A stretch of 64,000 bases of DNA, from NCBI RefSeq assembly GCF_002159765.1, contig NZ_NFJH01000002.1, positions 186,001 to 250,000 of the forward strand. Direction: 5' to 3'. The DNA comes from Collinsella sp. An268 (GTDB lineage Bacteria; Actinomycetota; Coriobacteriia; Coriobacteriales; Coriobacteriaceae). The notes below the pieces were generated by a model. It was not told where the DNA came from. It did not search any database and worked only from the letters and a program-made list of their open reading frames with translations. Positions 26,022 through 34,621 of the stretch are shown piece after piece. The translations under genes were made by a program, and so were the position numbers. Each line of letters starts with the position of its first letter. Position 1 is the first letter of the stretch.

Positions 26022-26062
26022 GCGCGCCGCCCCGATCATAGATTCTTGGCGGGGCGGCGCGC
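26022..26062 (+). other. 12-bp GC-rich stem-loop between treP and treC
   Basis: GCGCGCCGCCCC (26022-26033) pairs with GGGGCGGCGCGC (26051-26062) around a 17-base loop. There is no T-run, so it is more likely an mRNA stability or processing hairpin within the tre transcript than a terminator. Confidence 0.55.
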
Positions 26063-26104
26063 GACACAGGATGCTGAAACGACCGACACGAGAGGAGGGC
26101 GACC

Positions 26105-27841
26105 ATGGGCGCCCATGAGAGGGACCTCGGCAAGACCGTGGTCTACCAGATCTACATCAAGAGCTTCTGCGATAGCGACGGCGACGGCACAGGCGATCTG
26201 CGCGGCATCACCTCCAAGCTCGATTACCTCGCCTACCTGGGGGTCGATTACGTGTGGATCACCCCGTTCTTCCCGTCGCCGCAGCGCGACAACGGCTACG
26301 ACATCTCCGATTACTGCGCGGTCGACCCGGTCTTCGGCACGATGGACGATTTTGACGAGCTGGTGGCCGAGGCCCGCCGTCGCGGGATCGGCATCATGCT
26401 CGACATGGTGCTCTGCCATACCTCGAGCGAGCATGTCTGGTTCCAGCGCGCCCTCGCGGGCGACGAGCGGTACCGGAGCTACTATATCCTGCGCGACGGC
26501 AGGGGCTCGACCGGCCCCGGCGACCCCGGCGAGCCGCCGACCAACTGGCAGAGCGCCTTTGGCGGCAGCATGTGGGAGTGGGAGCCGCGCCTTGGCAAGT
26601 GGTACCTCCACATGCACGACGTGACCCAGCCGGACCTCAACTGGGACAACCCCGAGGTCCGCGCCGAGCTCGCGCAGGTGGTGCGCTTCTGGCGCGACCG
26701 CGGGGTGGCGGGCTTCCGCTTCGACGTGGTGAGCCTCATCTCCAAGCCGGAGGTGTTCGAGGACGCCGGTCCCGAAGGCGGGCGCTCGCTCATCGCGGAC
26801 GGCCCGCATGTGCACGAGTACCTGCAGGAGCTGGTGCGCGAGGCGGGTATCGACGGGATGCTCACGGTGGGCGAGATGGCGGCGACCACGCTCGAGAACT
26901 GCGTGCGCTACACCAACCCCGCAAGCCATGAGCTCGGCATGGTCTTCAGCTTCCATCACCTGAAGGTCGATTACCTGAACGGCAAGAAGTGGGCGCTCCA
27001 GGACCCCGACATCGCCCGTCTACGCGAGCTCTTCGCCACCTGGCAGGAGCGCATGCAGGAGGGGCACGGCTGGAGCGCGCTCTTCTGGAACAACCACGAT
27101 CAGCCGCGCGCCGTCACGCGCTTCGGCGGGCGTGAGGGCGTGGGCGAGGCCGGCGGCAGCTGGGAGCTCGCGGCCAAGATGCTCGGCGTCTGCGCGCATC
27201 TCATGCAGGGCACGCCCTATATCTTCCAGGGCGAGGAGATCGGCATGGTAAACGCCGGGTACGCCTCGATCGACGACTATCGCGACGTCGAGAGCCATAA
27301 CGCGTATCGCGCGCTGGTGGAGGCGGGGTCGACGCCCGCCGAGGCGCTGCACGTGGTGGGCGAGCGCTCGCGCGACAACGGGCGGACGCCCATGCAGTGG
27401 ACGGATGCGCCGGGGGCCGGCTTTACGGCGGGCGAGCCCTGGCTCGCGATTCCGGCCTCGTCGGTGCTGGTGAACGTGGCCGCCGAGAAGGGCCGCCCGG
27501 GCTCGATCCTCGAGTTCTATCGCGAGCTCGTGCGCCTGCGCCATGAGCTCGGGGTGATCGCCGATGGCCGCGTCCGCTTTATCGACCCCGGTGTGGGGGC
27601 GCCCCGCGCGATCATGTTCGAGCGCTGGCTCGAGAGTGAGGCGGCGCGCGAGGCCGCCGAGGCGGGCGCCCCGGTGCGCCTCCTTACGGTGTGTTCGTTT
27701 GATGAGGGGGCATCTTCGGTGGACCTGCCGGACGCCTGGTGCTCGGCCGAGCAGCTCATCGGCAACTACGGCGACGTGCGGCAATGTGGAGGGACGCTTG
27801 CGCTCAGGCCCTTCGAGGCGCAGGTTCTCTGGACGCGCTGA
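26105..27841 (+). CDS. treC: trehalose-6-phosphate hydrolase, GH13
   Basis: 578-aa cytoplasmic alpha-glucosidase-family enzyme splitting trehalose 6-phosphate into glucose and glucose 6-phosphate. (beta/alpha)8 barrel marks: VVYQIYIKSF, DNGYDISDY, catalytic Asp207 in GFRFDVV, acid/base Glu257 in TVGEMA, and Asp332 in NNHDQPR. GAGAGGAGG precedes the ATG. Position after the trehalose EIIBC fixes the likely substrate; oligo-1,6-glucosidase is the main alternative for the fold alone. Confidence 0.9.
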   Translation: MGAHERDLGKTVVYQIYIKSFCDSDGDGTGDLRGITSKLDYLAYLGVDYVWITPFFPSPQRDNGYDISDYCAVDPVFGTMDDFDELVAEARRRGIGIMLDMVLCHTSSEHVWFQRALAGDERYRSYYILRDGRGSTGPGDPGEPPTNWQSAFGGSMWEWEPRLGKWYLHMHDVTQPDLNWDNPEVRAELAQVVRFWRDRGVAGFRFDVVSLISKPEVFEDAGPEGGRSLIADGPHVHEYLQELVREAGIDGMLTVGEMAATTLENCVRYTNPASHELGMVFSFHHLKVDYLNGKKWALQDPDIARLRELFATWQERMQEGHGWSALFWNNHDQPRAVTRFGGREGVGEAGGSWELAAKMLGVCAHLMQGTPYIFQGEEIGMVNAGYASIDDYRDVESHNAYRALVEAGSTPAEALHVVGERSRDNGRTPMQWTDAPGAGFTAGEPWLAIPASSVLVNVAAEKGRPGSILEFYRELVRLRHELGVIADGRVRFIDPGVGAPRAIMFERWLESEAAREAAEAGAPVRLLTVCSFDEGASSVDLPDAWCSAEQLIGNYGDVRQCGGTLALRPFEAQVLWTR

Positions 27842-27850
27842 TTTTTGTTG

Positions 27851-27878
27851 TTGACAGCCGCGTGGGACTTGCTAGAAT
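27851..27878 (+). promoter_or_regulatory. promoter of tRNA-Ala
   Basis: -35 TTGACA (27851-27856), 16-bp spacer, -10 TAGAAT (27873-27878). Near-consensus, and the tRNA begins 12 bp later. Confidence 0.85.
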
Positions 27879-27890
27879 TAATCCTCGCTT

Positions 27891-27966
27891 GGGGACGTAG
27901 CTCAGCTGGGAGAGCGCTGCCGTCGCATGGCAGAGGCCGAGGGTTCGATTCCCTTCGTCTCCACCA
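27891..27966 (+). tRNA. tRNA-Ala (anticodon CGC)
   Basis: 76 nt including encoded CCA. Acceptor GGGGACG pairs with CGTCTCC and includes the G3-U70 wobble that identifies alanine tRNAs. Anticodon stem CTGCC/GGCAG with loop GTCGCAT gives CGC, reading GCG. T-arm GAGGG-TTCGATT-CCCTT. Confidence 0.97.
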
Positions 27967-27979
27967 CAAGCCTGTATTC

Positions 27980-28008
27980 GAGCCCCTGCGCAAGCGGGGG
28001 CTCGTTTT
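27980..28008 (+). terminator. terminator after tRNA-Ala
   Basis: GAGCCCCTGC, loop, GCGGGGGCTC (27980-28003) followed by GTTTT (to 28008). Confidence 0.82.
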
Positions 28009-28091
28009 GTATGTCGCGCGATCGGTTTGGCCGCGTACGGGTGGGCTCCTTTCCGTCCACCGCGCGTCCGGTGCGAAAAGGGGAGTGCCAC

Positions 28092-28694
28092 ATGGTTGTG
28101 ACCGTCGCCGCTGAGCGGGACCTGCCCGCCGTAGAGCGTCTGTACCGAGCGGTGATCGAGGAGATGCACGGCGCGCCGCATGATGTGTGGTGGGAGTTTG
28201 GCGTGCATCCTACCCGCGAGGGGCTGCGCGCCTCCGCCTCGCGCGGCGAGCTCATCGTTGCGCGCGATGGCGCGTCCGCCACCGTAGGCGACGGGGAGGT
28301 GCCCCCGCAGGAGGCGTCGCTTCTCGGCGCCTGCGTGGTGGACGGCGCGCAGGACGCGGGTTATCGCACGGCCGCATGGCCCCTATCTGTTCCAGACCAC
28401 GAGGTCGCCGTGCTGCACCTGCTCGCGGTCGCGCCCGAGGGGCGCGGGCGGGGCGTCGCGCGCCGCTTGGTCGCCGCGGCGGCGCGGGCGGCGCGCGCCC
28501 GGGGCGCCCGGGTGCTGAGGCTCGATGTGTTCGACAACAACGCGCCTGCGATCGCGCTCTACCGGTCCTGCGGCTTTACCGATCTGGGCGCGCGGGCGTT
28601 TGCCTACGACGAGGGCTTCACGCACGGGGCGCACCTCATGGAGCTCGACCTGGGGCTGCCGGGCGCCCTCGACCGGATGGAGACGACACGATGA
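28092..28694 (+). CDS. GNAT-family N-acetyltransferase
   Basis: 200-aa acetyl-CoA-dependent acetyltransferase. The CoA pyrophosphate loop is APEGRGRGVARRL (motif A, Q/RxxGxG/A), followed by DVFDNNAPAIALYRSCGF (motif B, the usual N-xxA-xxLYxxxGF). ATG 28092 has GGGGAG upstream. Its stop overlaps the ATG of the radical SAM gene (ATGA), so the pair is coupled. Acceptor substrate unknown. Confidence 0.88.
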   Translation: MVVTVAAERDLPAVERLYRAVIEEMHGAPHDVWWEFGVHPTREGLRASASRGELIVARDGASATVGDGEVPPQEASLLGACVVDGAQDAGYRTAAWPLSVPDHEVAVLHLLAVAPEGRGRGVARRLVAAAARAARARGARVLRLDVFDNNAPAIALYRSCGFTDLGARAFAYDEGFTHGAHLMELDLGLPGALDRMETTR

Positions 28695-29632
28695 GCGCCC
28701 TGCTCGGCGGGTGCGCGCCCGCCGCCTGCGAGCTCTGCCCGCGCCGTTGCCGGGCCGACCGCGCCCAGGGGGCGCGCGGCATCTGCGGCGCGGACGGCAC
28801 GCTCAAGATCGCCCGCGCGGCGCTCCATTTTTGGGAGGAGCCGCCCATCTCGGGCGAGGCGGGGTCCGGCACCGTCTTCTTCAGCGGCTGCCCGCTCAAA
28901 TGCGTCTACTGCCAGAACCACGAGATCTCGACCGGCAATTTCGGCCTCGAGGTCGCACCCGAGCGCCTCGTCGAGATCATGCTCGAGCTCGAGGACCAGG
29001 GTGCGCTCAACATCAACCTCGTCACGGCGACGCATTACGCGCACCTGCTGCCCGCTGCCCTCGCCGCGGCGCGGGAGCGCGGCCTTACGGTCCCCATCGT
29101 CTACAACACGAGCGGCTACGAGCTGGTCGAGGCGGTGCGCGAGCTCGGCGATTTGGTTGACATCTGGCTGACCGACTTCAAGTACGCCGATCCCGCGCTG
29201 GGCAGGGCGCTCAGCCATGTGGACGATTACCCCGCCGTCGCCGCCCGGGCGCTCGCGCAGATGACAGCCGAGCTCGCGCGCCGGGGAGGAGCTGCGGAGC
29301 GGCGGGACGGCACGTGGACGCGCGGCATCATCGTGCGCCACCTGGTGCTGCCGGGGCACGCGGACGACTCGTGCCGCGTGCTCGACCTCATCTGGCAGAC
29401 GGTGGGAGATGTGCCCATCTCGGTCATGAACCAGTACACGCCCAACGCCGCCATGCGCGCCGCCGGCGGAGACCTCGCCCGCGCCGTGACGGACGACGAG
29501 TACGAGCTCGTGCTCGACCATGCCGACGACCTCGGCTTCACGCAGCTCTTCTGGCAGGAGGGCGGCGCGGTGGACGAGAGCTTTACCCCGGCGTTCGATA
29601 CGACGGGCGTGCTCGAGCGCGCCGACCGGTAG
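28691..29632 (+). CDS. PflX-like radical SAM protein
   Basis: 313-aa protein of the pyruvate-formate-lyase-activase-like family (PflX group). The radical SAM cluster motif is CPLKCVYC (Cys67, 71, 74). Five more Cys (8, 13, 16, 20, 32) in the N-terminal segment could hold an extra cluster. The rest keeps family blocks such as NINLVTATHY, YNTSGYE, DIWLTDFKYAD and RHLVLPGH. No glycyl-radical enzyme is beside it, so its target is unknown. Translation is coupled to the GNAT gene by a 4-bp overlap. Confidence 0.87.
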   Translation: MSALLGGCAPAACELCPRRCRADRAQGARGICGADGTLKIARAALHFWEEPPISGEAGSGTVFFSGCPLKCVYCQNHEISTGNFGLEVAPERLVEIMLELEDQGALNINLVTATHYAHLLPAALAAARERGLTVPIVYNTSGYELVEAVRELGDLVDIWLTDFKYADPALGRALSHVDDYPAVAARALAQMTAELARRGGAAERRDGTWTRGIIVRHLVLPGHADDSCRVLDLIWQTVGDVPISVMNQYTPNAAMRAAGGDLARAVTDDEYELVLDHADDLGFTQLFWQEGGAVDESFTPAFDTTGVLERADR

Positions 29633-29857
29633 CGGCGTCCCGCGGCGCGCAGCCCTGCGCGGGGCTGTCGCCGTAGGCATCCTCGGGGCTGCTGCCGAGG
29701 CGCCGGGGCGCCGGGGCGCCCGGGTGCGCCCGGTTGCGCCCGCGCCTGCACCCGCGCGCGTTACGAATCTGTGTGCGCAACCTAACCTCGGGGTATACTG
29801 GGGGGCGTAAATTTCGCGCCGCCCGCGCTGCGGCGCCACGTGAGGGAAGGGGTCTCC

Positions 29858-30268
29858 ATGGCCGAACAGGATGCGCGCCCGCTGACCGACGAGGAGCGCG
29901 CCGAACTCGAGGCGCTGCGCGCCGAGAAGGCCCGTCGCGAGCGCGCCGAGCTTGAGGCGCTGCGCGCGGAGGAGGCTGCCGCGGTGCCGCCGGCGCCCGC
30001 ACCTGCCCCGCAGCCCGCGTCGGCTGCCCGCCAGGCCCCGGCGGCGCCCGCTCCGGCGCCCCGCGCCGCCGCCCCGGATAAACCCGTCGTTGCCGAGGAC
30101 CCCGCCGAGCGGACGTTCGGCCAGCGCATGGTGCTCTCGGACACCGAGGACGAGGACGGCCTCCCGTCGATGCCGCCCGCCCAGAAGATCGTCATCGGCG
30201 TCTGCCTCGTCCTCGCCGTCGTGGTCATCATCTACGTGACCATGACCAACAACGGCATGATCGGATAG
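29858..30268 (+). CDS. small tail-anchored membrane protein, function unknown
   Basis: 136 aa. N-terminal charged helix likely coiled coil (LTDEERAELEALRAEKARR with a repeat of ELEALRAE), then an Ala/Pro-rich spacer, and one C-terminal membrane helix (about 111-131, KIVIGVCLVLAVVVIIYVTM). ATG 29858 has GGAAGGGG upstream; a GTG at 29840 is less likely. Possible -10 TATACT lies near 29794. I do not recognise a family. Confidence 0.65.
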   Translation: MAEQDARPLTDEERAELEALRAEKARRERAELEALRAEEAAAVPPAPAPAPQPASAARQAPAAPAPAPRAAAPDKPVVAEDPAERTFGQRMVLSDTEDEDGLPSMPPAQKIVIGVCLVLAVVVIIYVTMTNNGMIG

Positions 30269-30304
30269 CGCCCCGCGCGCCGTCCGAGGAAAGGAAGCGT
30301 TCCC

Positions 30305-31819
30305 ATGGCACTCACCGATACCGCCCGCCCCACCGACGTGGCGCTTCTGACCGACCTCTACGAGCTCACCATGGCCCAGGGACTGTGGGAGAACGGCAAG
30401 CTCGACGAGGAGGACTGCTTCACCGCGTTCTACCGCGACAACCCCTTTGGCGGCGTCTTCGCGGTGATGTGCGGGACCTCGGACTTGGCGGACCTGGTGG
30501 AGAACCTGCGCTTCACCGACGAGGACATCGCCTACCTCGGCTCGCTCGACGCCCCCGCGGGCGGCGCCCTCTTCAAGCCGGGTTTTCTGGAGTACCTGCG
30601 CGGATTTCGCGCGCACCTCGACATCGACGCGGTGCCCGAGGGCGAGATCGTTTTCCCCCGCGAGCCCATGGTGCGCGTCATGGGGCCGGCGCTCGAGTGC
30701 CAGCTCCTGGAGACGGCGCTGCTCAACACCATCAACTTCCAGACGCTCGTGGCCACCAAGACCGCGCGCGTGGTGCAGGCGGCCCAGGGGCGCCCCGTGG
30801 CGGAGTTCGGCCTGCGCCGCGCCCAGGGGCCTGACGGCGGCATGGCCGTCGCCCGCGCGAGCTACGTGGCGGGCTGCGCCTCGACGTCCAACGTCCTCGC
30901 CGGGCGCCGCTACGGCATCCCCGTCTTCGGCACGCACGCGCACAGTTGGGTCATGAGCTTTGATTCCGAGCTCGAGGCGTTCCGCGCCTTCGCGCGTACG
31001 GCGCCCAACAACTGCACGCTGCTCATCGACACGTACGACGTGCGCGAGGGCGTGGAGAACGCCATCACCGTCGCGCACGAGATGGAGGAGCGCGGCGAGC
31101 GGCTCGCGGCCATCCGCATCGACTCGGGCGACCTCGCCAAGCTCTCCGCCTACGTGCGCGGGCGCTTCGACGAGGAGGGGCTCGACTACGTCAAGATCTC
31201 GGTCTCCAACGACCTCGACGAGTACACCATCCAGTCGCTCATCAACCAGGGCGCGCCCATCGACTCGTTTGGCGTGGGCACCAAGCTCGCCACCTGCTAC
31301 GACCAGCCGGCGCTCGGCGGCGTCTACAAGCTCGCCGCGCGCCGCCCTACGGGCGCGCACGCGTGGACGCCCGTCGTGAAGCTCTCCGAGCAGCCCTACA
31401 AGCGCACCATCCCCGGTATCCAGCAGGTGCGCCGCTATGTGGACGACGCCGGCAGCCCCGTGTGCGACATGATCGTCGACGAGGCGTATCTGGAGGGTGA
31501 GGGCGCCGACCGCGGCTCCACGCTGGTGGCGGTGAACGACGCCGCGCTCGTGACGAGCGTCGCCGGTATGGATTACCGCGAGATCCTCGTGACCGTGGTG
31601 CGCGACGGCCGTGCCGTGGCGCCGCGCGAGCCGCTCGAGGTCGCGCGCGCCCGCTGTCAGGCGGCGCTCGAAGCGCTCGACCCTGTGTACAAGCGCTTCC
31701 TCTACCCGCAGTCCTACGTGGTGGGTATGGAGTCCGGCCTCGCCCGCGTGCGCGACGAGCTCGTGCGCACCCGCATGGCCGAGACCAAGACGGCGCTGCC
31801 CTGGAAGGCGCGCCGCTAA
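30305..31819 (+). CDS. pncB: nicotinate phosphoribosyltransferase
   Basis: 504-aa enzyme making nicotinate mononucleotide from nicotinate, PRPP and ATP in NAD salvage. Family blocks: LLTDLYELTMAQGLW at the N-terminus, EFGLRRAQG (the segment with the phosphorylatable-His region following), FGTHAHSWVMSF, and IRIDSGDLAKLS. ATG 30305 is preceded by GAGGAAAGGAAG. Followed 52 bp later by proB. Confidence 0.94.
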   Translation: MALTDTARPTDVALLTDLYELTMAQGLWENGKLDEEDCFTAFYRDNPFGGVFAVMCGTSDLADLVENLRFTDEDIAYLGSLDAPAGGALFKPGFLEYLRGFRAHLDIDAVPEGEIVFPREPMVRVMGPALECQLLETALLNTINFQTLVATKTARVVQAAQGRPVAEFGLRRAQGPDGGMAVARASYVAGCASTSNVLAGRRYGIPVFGTHAHSWVMSFDSELEAFRAFARTAPNNCTLLIDTYDVREGVENAITVAHEMEERGERLAAIRIDSGDLAKLSAYVRGRFDEEGLDYVKISVSNDLDEYTIQSLINQGAPIDSFGVGTKLATCYDQPALGGVYKLAARRPTGAHAWTPVVKLSEQPYKRTIPGIQQVRRYVDDAGSPVCDMIVDEAYLEGEGADRGSTLVAVNDAALVTSVAGMDYREILVTVVRDGRAVAPREPLEVARARCQAALEALDPVYKRFLYPQSYVVGMESGLARVRDELVRTRMAETKTALPWKARR

Positions 31820-31871
31820 GCTGCTTGAGCGAGGGGCGTCCGGCGAGCCCGGCGCCCTGCAAGGAGGATTC

Positions 31872-33017
31872 ATGTCCCGAGACCGCACGACCCCATCGGG
31901 CCGCCCGCGCATCATGGTGGTGAAAATCGGCTCGTCGACGCTCGTGCGCGGGACGGACGGGCCCGACCGCGCCTTTATCGACGCCCTCGCCACACAGGCG
32001 CGCGACCTCGCCCGGCGCGGCTGGGCGCTCGTGGTCGTGAGCTCCGGCGCCATCGCCTGCGGCGCGCCCATCTTGGGGTTTGACCGGCGGCCCGCCGACA
32101 TGCCGAGCCTGCAGGCCTGCGCCTCGGTGGGGCAGTGCGCGCTCTCGGCCGTGTACGACGAGGCGTTTCGCGCGCACGGCCTGCTCACCTCGCTCGTGCT
32201 CCTCACGCGGTCCGACACGGCGAGCCGCACCTCCTACCTGCACGCGCGCGATACGCTCACGCGCTTGGTGGAGCTCGGCGTGGTGCCCGTCGTCAACGAG
32301 AACGACACCGTGGTGGTGGACGAGATCCGCTTCGGCGACAACGATACGCTCGCGGCGCTCGTCTCATGCCTCGTCTCCGCCGACCTCTGCGTCACCCTTT
32401 CCGATATCGACGGCCTGTACACGGCGAACCCCGCGCTCGACCCCACGGCGCACCTCATTCCCGAGGTCACGCGCATCGACGCGTCCATTGTGGGCGCGGC
32501 GGGCGACTCGGCCACGGCCGTGGGCACGGGCGGCATGATCACCAAGGTGCGCGCGAGCCGCATCCTTATGACCGCGGGCATCACCAGCGTGATCGCGAGC
32601 GGGGCTGAGGAGCGCCCCTTGGTGCGCCTGGCGGACGGCGAGTCCGTGGGCACGCGCTTCGTGCCGCCGGCGAGCCGGCTCGACATCGCGCCCCGCAAGC
32701 TCTGGATCGCCCTCGGCGATGCGGCGCACGGCCGCCTGACCATAGACGCCGGAGCCGTGCGCGCGCTCGTGCAGCATGGGTCGTCGCTGCTGCCGGTGGG
32801 CATCATCGCGGTGGCGGGCGATTTCGAGGCGGGGGCGGTGCTCGATATCGCAGATCCCACGGGGTTCGTCGTCGCGCGCGGCCTTGCCGGCGCGTCGTCG
32901 GACGAGCTCGCGCTCGCCTGCGGCCGGCGTCAAGAGGAGCTCGCGCAGAACCGCCTGCTCAGCACGCTTGCCGACCATCCGGCGGTCCATCGCGACAATA
33001 TGATCGTGTTCGCGTAG
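31872..33017 (+). CDS. proB: glutamate 5-kinase
   Basis: 381 aa. Amino acid kinase domain with VVKIGSSTLV at the N-terminus, SSGAIACG, ENDTVV and GTGGMITKV motifs, and a C-terminal PUA domain (from about residue 280). It makes glutamyl 5-phosphate, the first step of proline synthesis. AAGGAGG precedes ATG 31872. Proline feedback sites are expected from the family. proA lies 1.6 kb downstream, after a gene on the other strand. Confidence 0.94.
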   Translation: MSRDRTTPSGRPRIMVVKIGSSTLVRGTDGPDRAFIDALATQARDLARRGWALVVVSSGAIACGAPILGFDRRPADMPSLQACASVGQCALSAVYDEAFRAHGLLTSLVLLTRSDTASRTSYLHARDTLTRLVELGVVPVVNENDTVVVDEIRFGDNDTLAALVSCLVSADLCVTLSDIDGLYTANPALDPTAHLIPEVTRIDASIVGAAGDSATAVGTGGMITKVRASRILMTAGITSVIASGAEERPLVRLADGESVGTRFVPPASRLDIAPRKLWIALGDAAHGRLTIDAGAVRALVQHGSSLLPVGIIAVAGDFEAGAVLDIADPTGFVVARGLAGASSDELALACGRRQEELAQNRLLSTLADHPAVHRDNMIVFA

Positions 33018-33059
33018 CGCGCGAGCAGAGCGCTGCCTCGCGTGCCGGGCGCCCCCCGG

Positions 33060-34493
33060 CTATGCGCCGAGCGCCCGCGCGAGCGCGCCGCGCCCCAGGG
33101 CCTCCTCGAACAGATGGCGGAACACGGTGTCACCATGGAGCCCGTCGTGCTCGAACTCGTTGGTGACCCAGGCGTGGCTCGCGCCCACGCGGCTGAGCGT
33201 ATCGAGCTGGAGCCCGGCGTCCACGTACATGTCGTCGAAGTACACGGCGGCCTCGAGGGGCACCTCGTTGGCGGCGAGGCGCACGGGGTCGTAGACGCGG
33301 TCGAACTCCGTGTCGGCCATCAGGAGCTCCATGGCGCGGGCGAAGGGCTTGAGCTCGGGCATCTCGGCAAACATCCAGGGGAAGCACGCCTCGCCGGTAA
33401 AGGTGAGCGGACGCGCGTCGACATCGAACTCGGGGCGGCCCGCGCGCTCGCGCTCGGCCGCCCAGCCGATGGGCGGCGTCGTGCCGTCGGCGTAGATGAA
33501 TTCCTGCAGGGTCCAGTAGAGCGGGTTCGCGCGCGTGGTGGTGCGGTCGAGGACCCCCATGAGGAAGCCGTCGGAAAGCGCGGCCCCAAGGTGGTCTGCC
33601 GGCACGTCGCCGCAGCCGTCCTCAAACGCGTGGTCGAAGAGCCAATGCATGCGCTCGAAGCTCGGCTTCATGCCAAAGTCGCTCCCCAGAAGCTGCAGGC
33701 GCGCCACAGTGAGCGGGCTGCCGTCCGGGAGCGCGACGTCGCCCGCCGCGACGCGGTCCGCCACGGCGGCGACGCGCGCCGCGTCCTCGGGATAGCGCGC
33801 ATAGTACTGCCGGGTCTTCTCCGCCATCCGCGGGAACGTGCGCGCGTACACCTCCGCCGCGCTCGCGGGGACGTGCGGGATGCCGCCGGCGGTAAACGAG
33901 GCGCTGATGCCGGTGGGGTAGCTCGAGAGGTAGGCGAGCGTGAGGAACCCGCCGTAGCTCTGCCCGAGCGTCACCCACGGGCGCCCCTCAAAGGCGGTGA
34001 GGCGCAGGTACTCGAAGTCGCGCACGATCGAGGGGGCGAGAAAGCGCTTGAGGAAGTCGGCCTGCGCCCGGGCCGGGTCGGCGCCCGCCGCCTGCGCCCT
34101 CATGCCGAGCTCGGCGATGGTGCGGCCCGAGACGCGGCTCGAGCGCCCGGTGCCGCGCTGATCGGGGAGCACGACGCGGAAGTGCTTGATGGCCTCGGCG
34201 ATCCAGCCGTCCGCGGCGGGCGACGTCGGGCGCGGCCCCTCGCCGCCGGGGCCGCCCTGCAAGAAGACGAGGAGCGGCAGGTCGTCGTGCGCGTGCTCGG
34301 GCGCGGCGAGCACGCGGTAGAAGAGCCTGAGCGATTCCGGCGCGCCCGGGATGGGATCGGGAAAGGCGCCGGCGCGCATGGTGAGGCCCATCGCGAGGAG
34401 CGCCGGCTCGAGGCCGCGCCAATCGAGCGGCACGTCGATGGCGTGGTCCTCCACATACAGGCCGGGTACGTAATAGCTTGCGAGCTGTGCCAT
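33060..34493 (-). CDS. alpha/beta hydrolase, proline iminopeptidase-like (S33)
   Basis: 477-aa serine hydrolase. QGGPGGEG gives the oxyanion loop, DQRGTGRS the conserved strand-loop, GQSYGG the nucleophile Ser, and EFEHDGLHG a C-terminal His. This matches peptidase family S33, which removes N-terminal residues, often proline, from peptides. ATG 34493 has AAGGAG upstream. It sits on the opposite strand between proB and proA, so a link to proline supply is plausible but unproven. No signal peptide. Confidence 0.84.
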   Translation of the reverse strand: MAQLASYYVPGLYVEDHAIDVPLDWRGLEPALLAMGLTMRAGAFPDPIPGAPESLRLFYRVLAAPEHAHDDLPLLVFLQGGPGGEGPRPTSPAADGWIAEAIKHFRVVLPDQRGTGRSSRVSGRTIAELGMRAQAAGADPARAQADFLKRFLAPSIVRDFEYLRLTAFEGRPWVTLGQSYGGFLTLAYLSSYPTGISASFTAGGIPHVPASAAEVYARTFPRMAEKTRQYYARYPEDAARVAAVADRVAAGDVALPDGSPLTVARLQLLGSDFGMKPSFERMHWLFDHAFEDGCGDVPADHLGAALSDGFLMGVLDRTTTRANPLYWTLQEFIYADGTTPPIGWAAERERAGRPEFDVDARPLTFTGEACFPWMFAEMPELKPFARAMELLMADTEFDRVYDPVRLAANEVPLEAAVYFDDMYVDAGLQLDTLSRVGASHAWVTNEFEHDGLHGDTVFRHLFEEALGRGALARALGA

Positions 34494-34621
34494 GGTGCTC
34501 CTTATCGCCGCGCGGCGCGGACGGGTCGCGCCGCCATCGTTTCCATCTAGCTCATGATACCCGCCGCGTCGGGAATCGGGTACCATGCCCTCATACCCAA
34601 CCCGATGACTGCGAGGTACCG

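Noticed and set aside
28604-32230. 1208-codon open frame on the minus strand
   Set aside because: It runs opposite to the GNAT, PflX, pncB and proB genes, and its composition (Arg/His/Val-Glu rich, no domain) is that of antisense shadow in GC-rich DNA.
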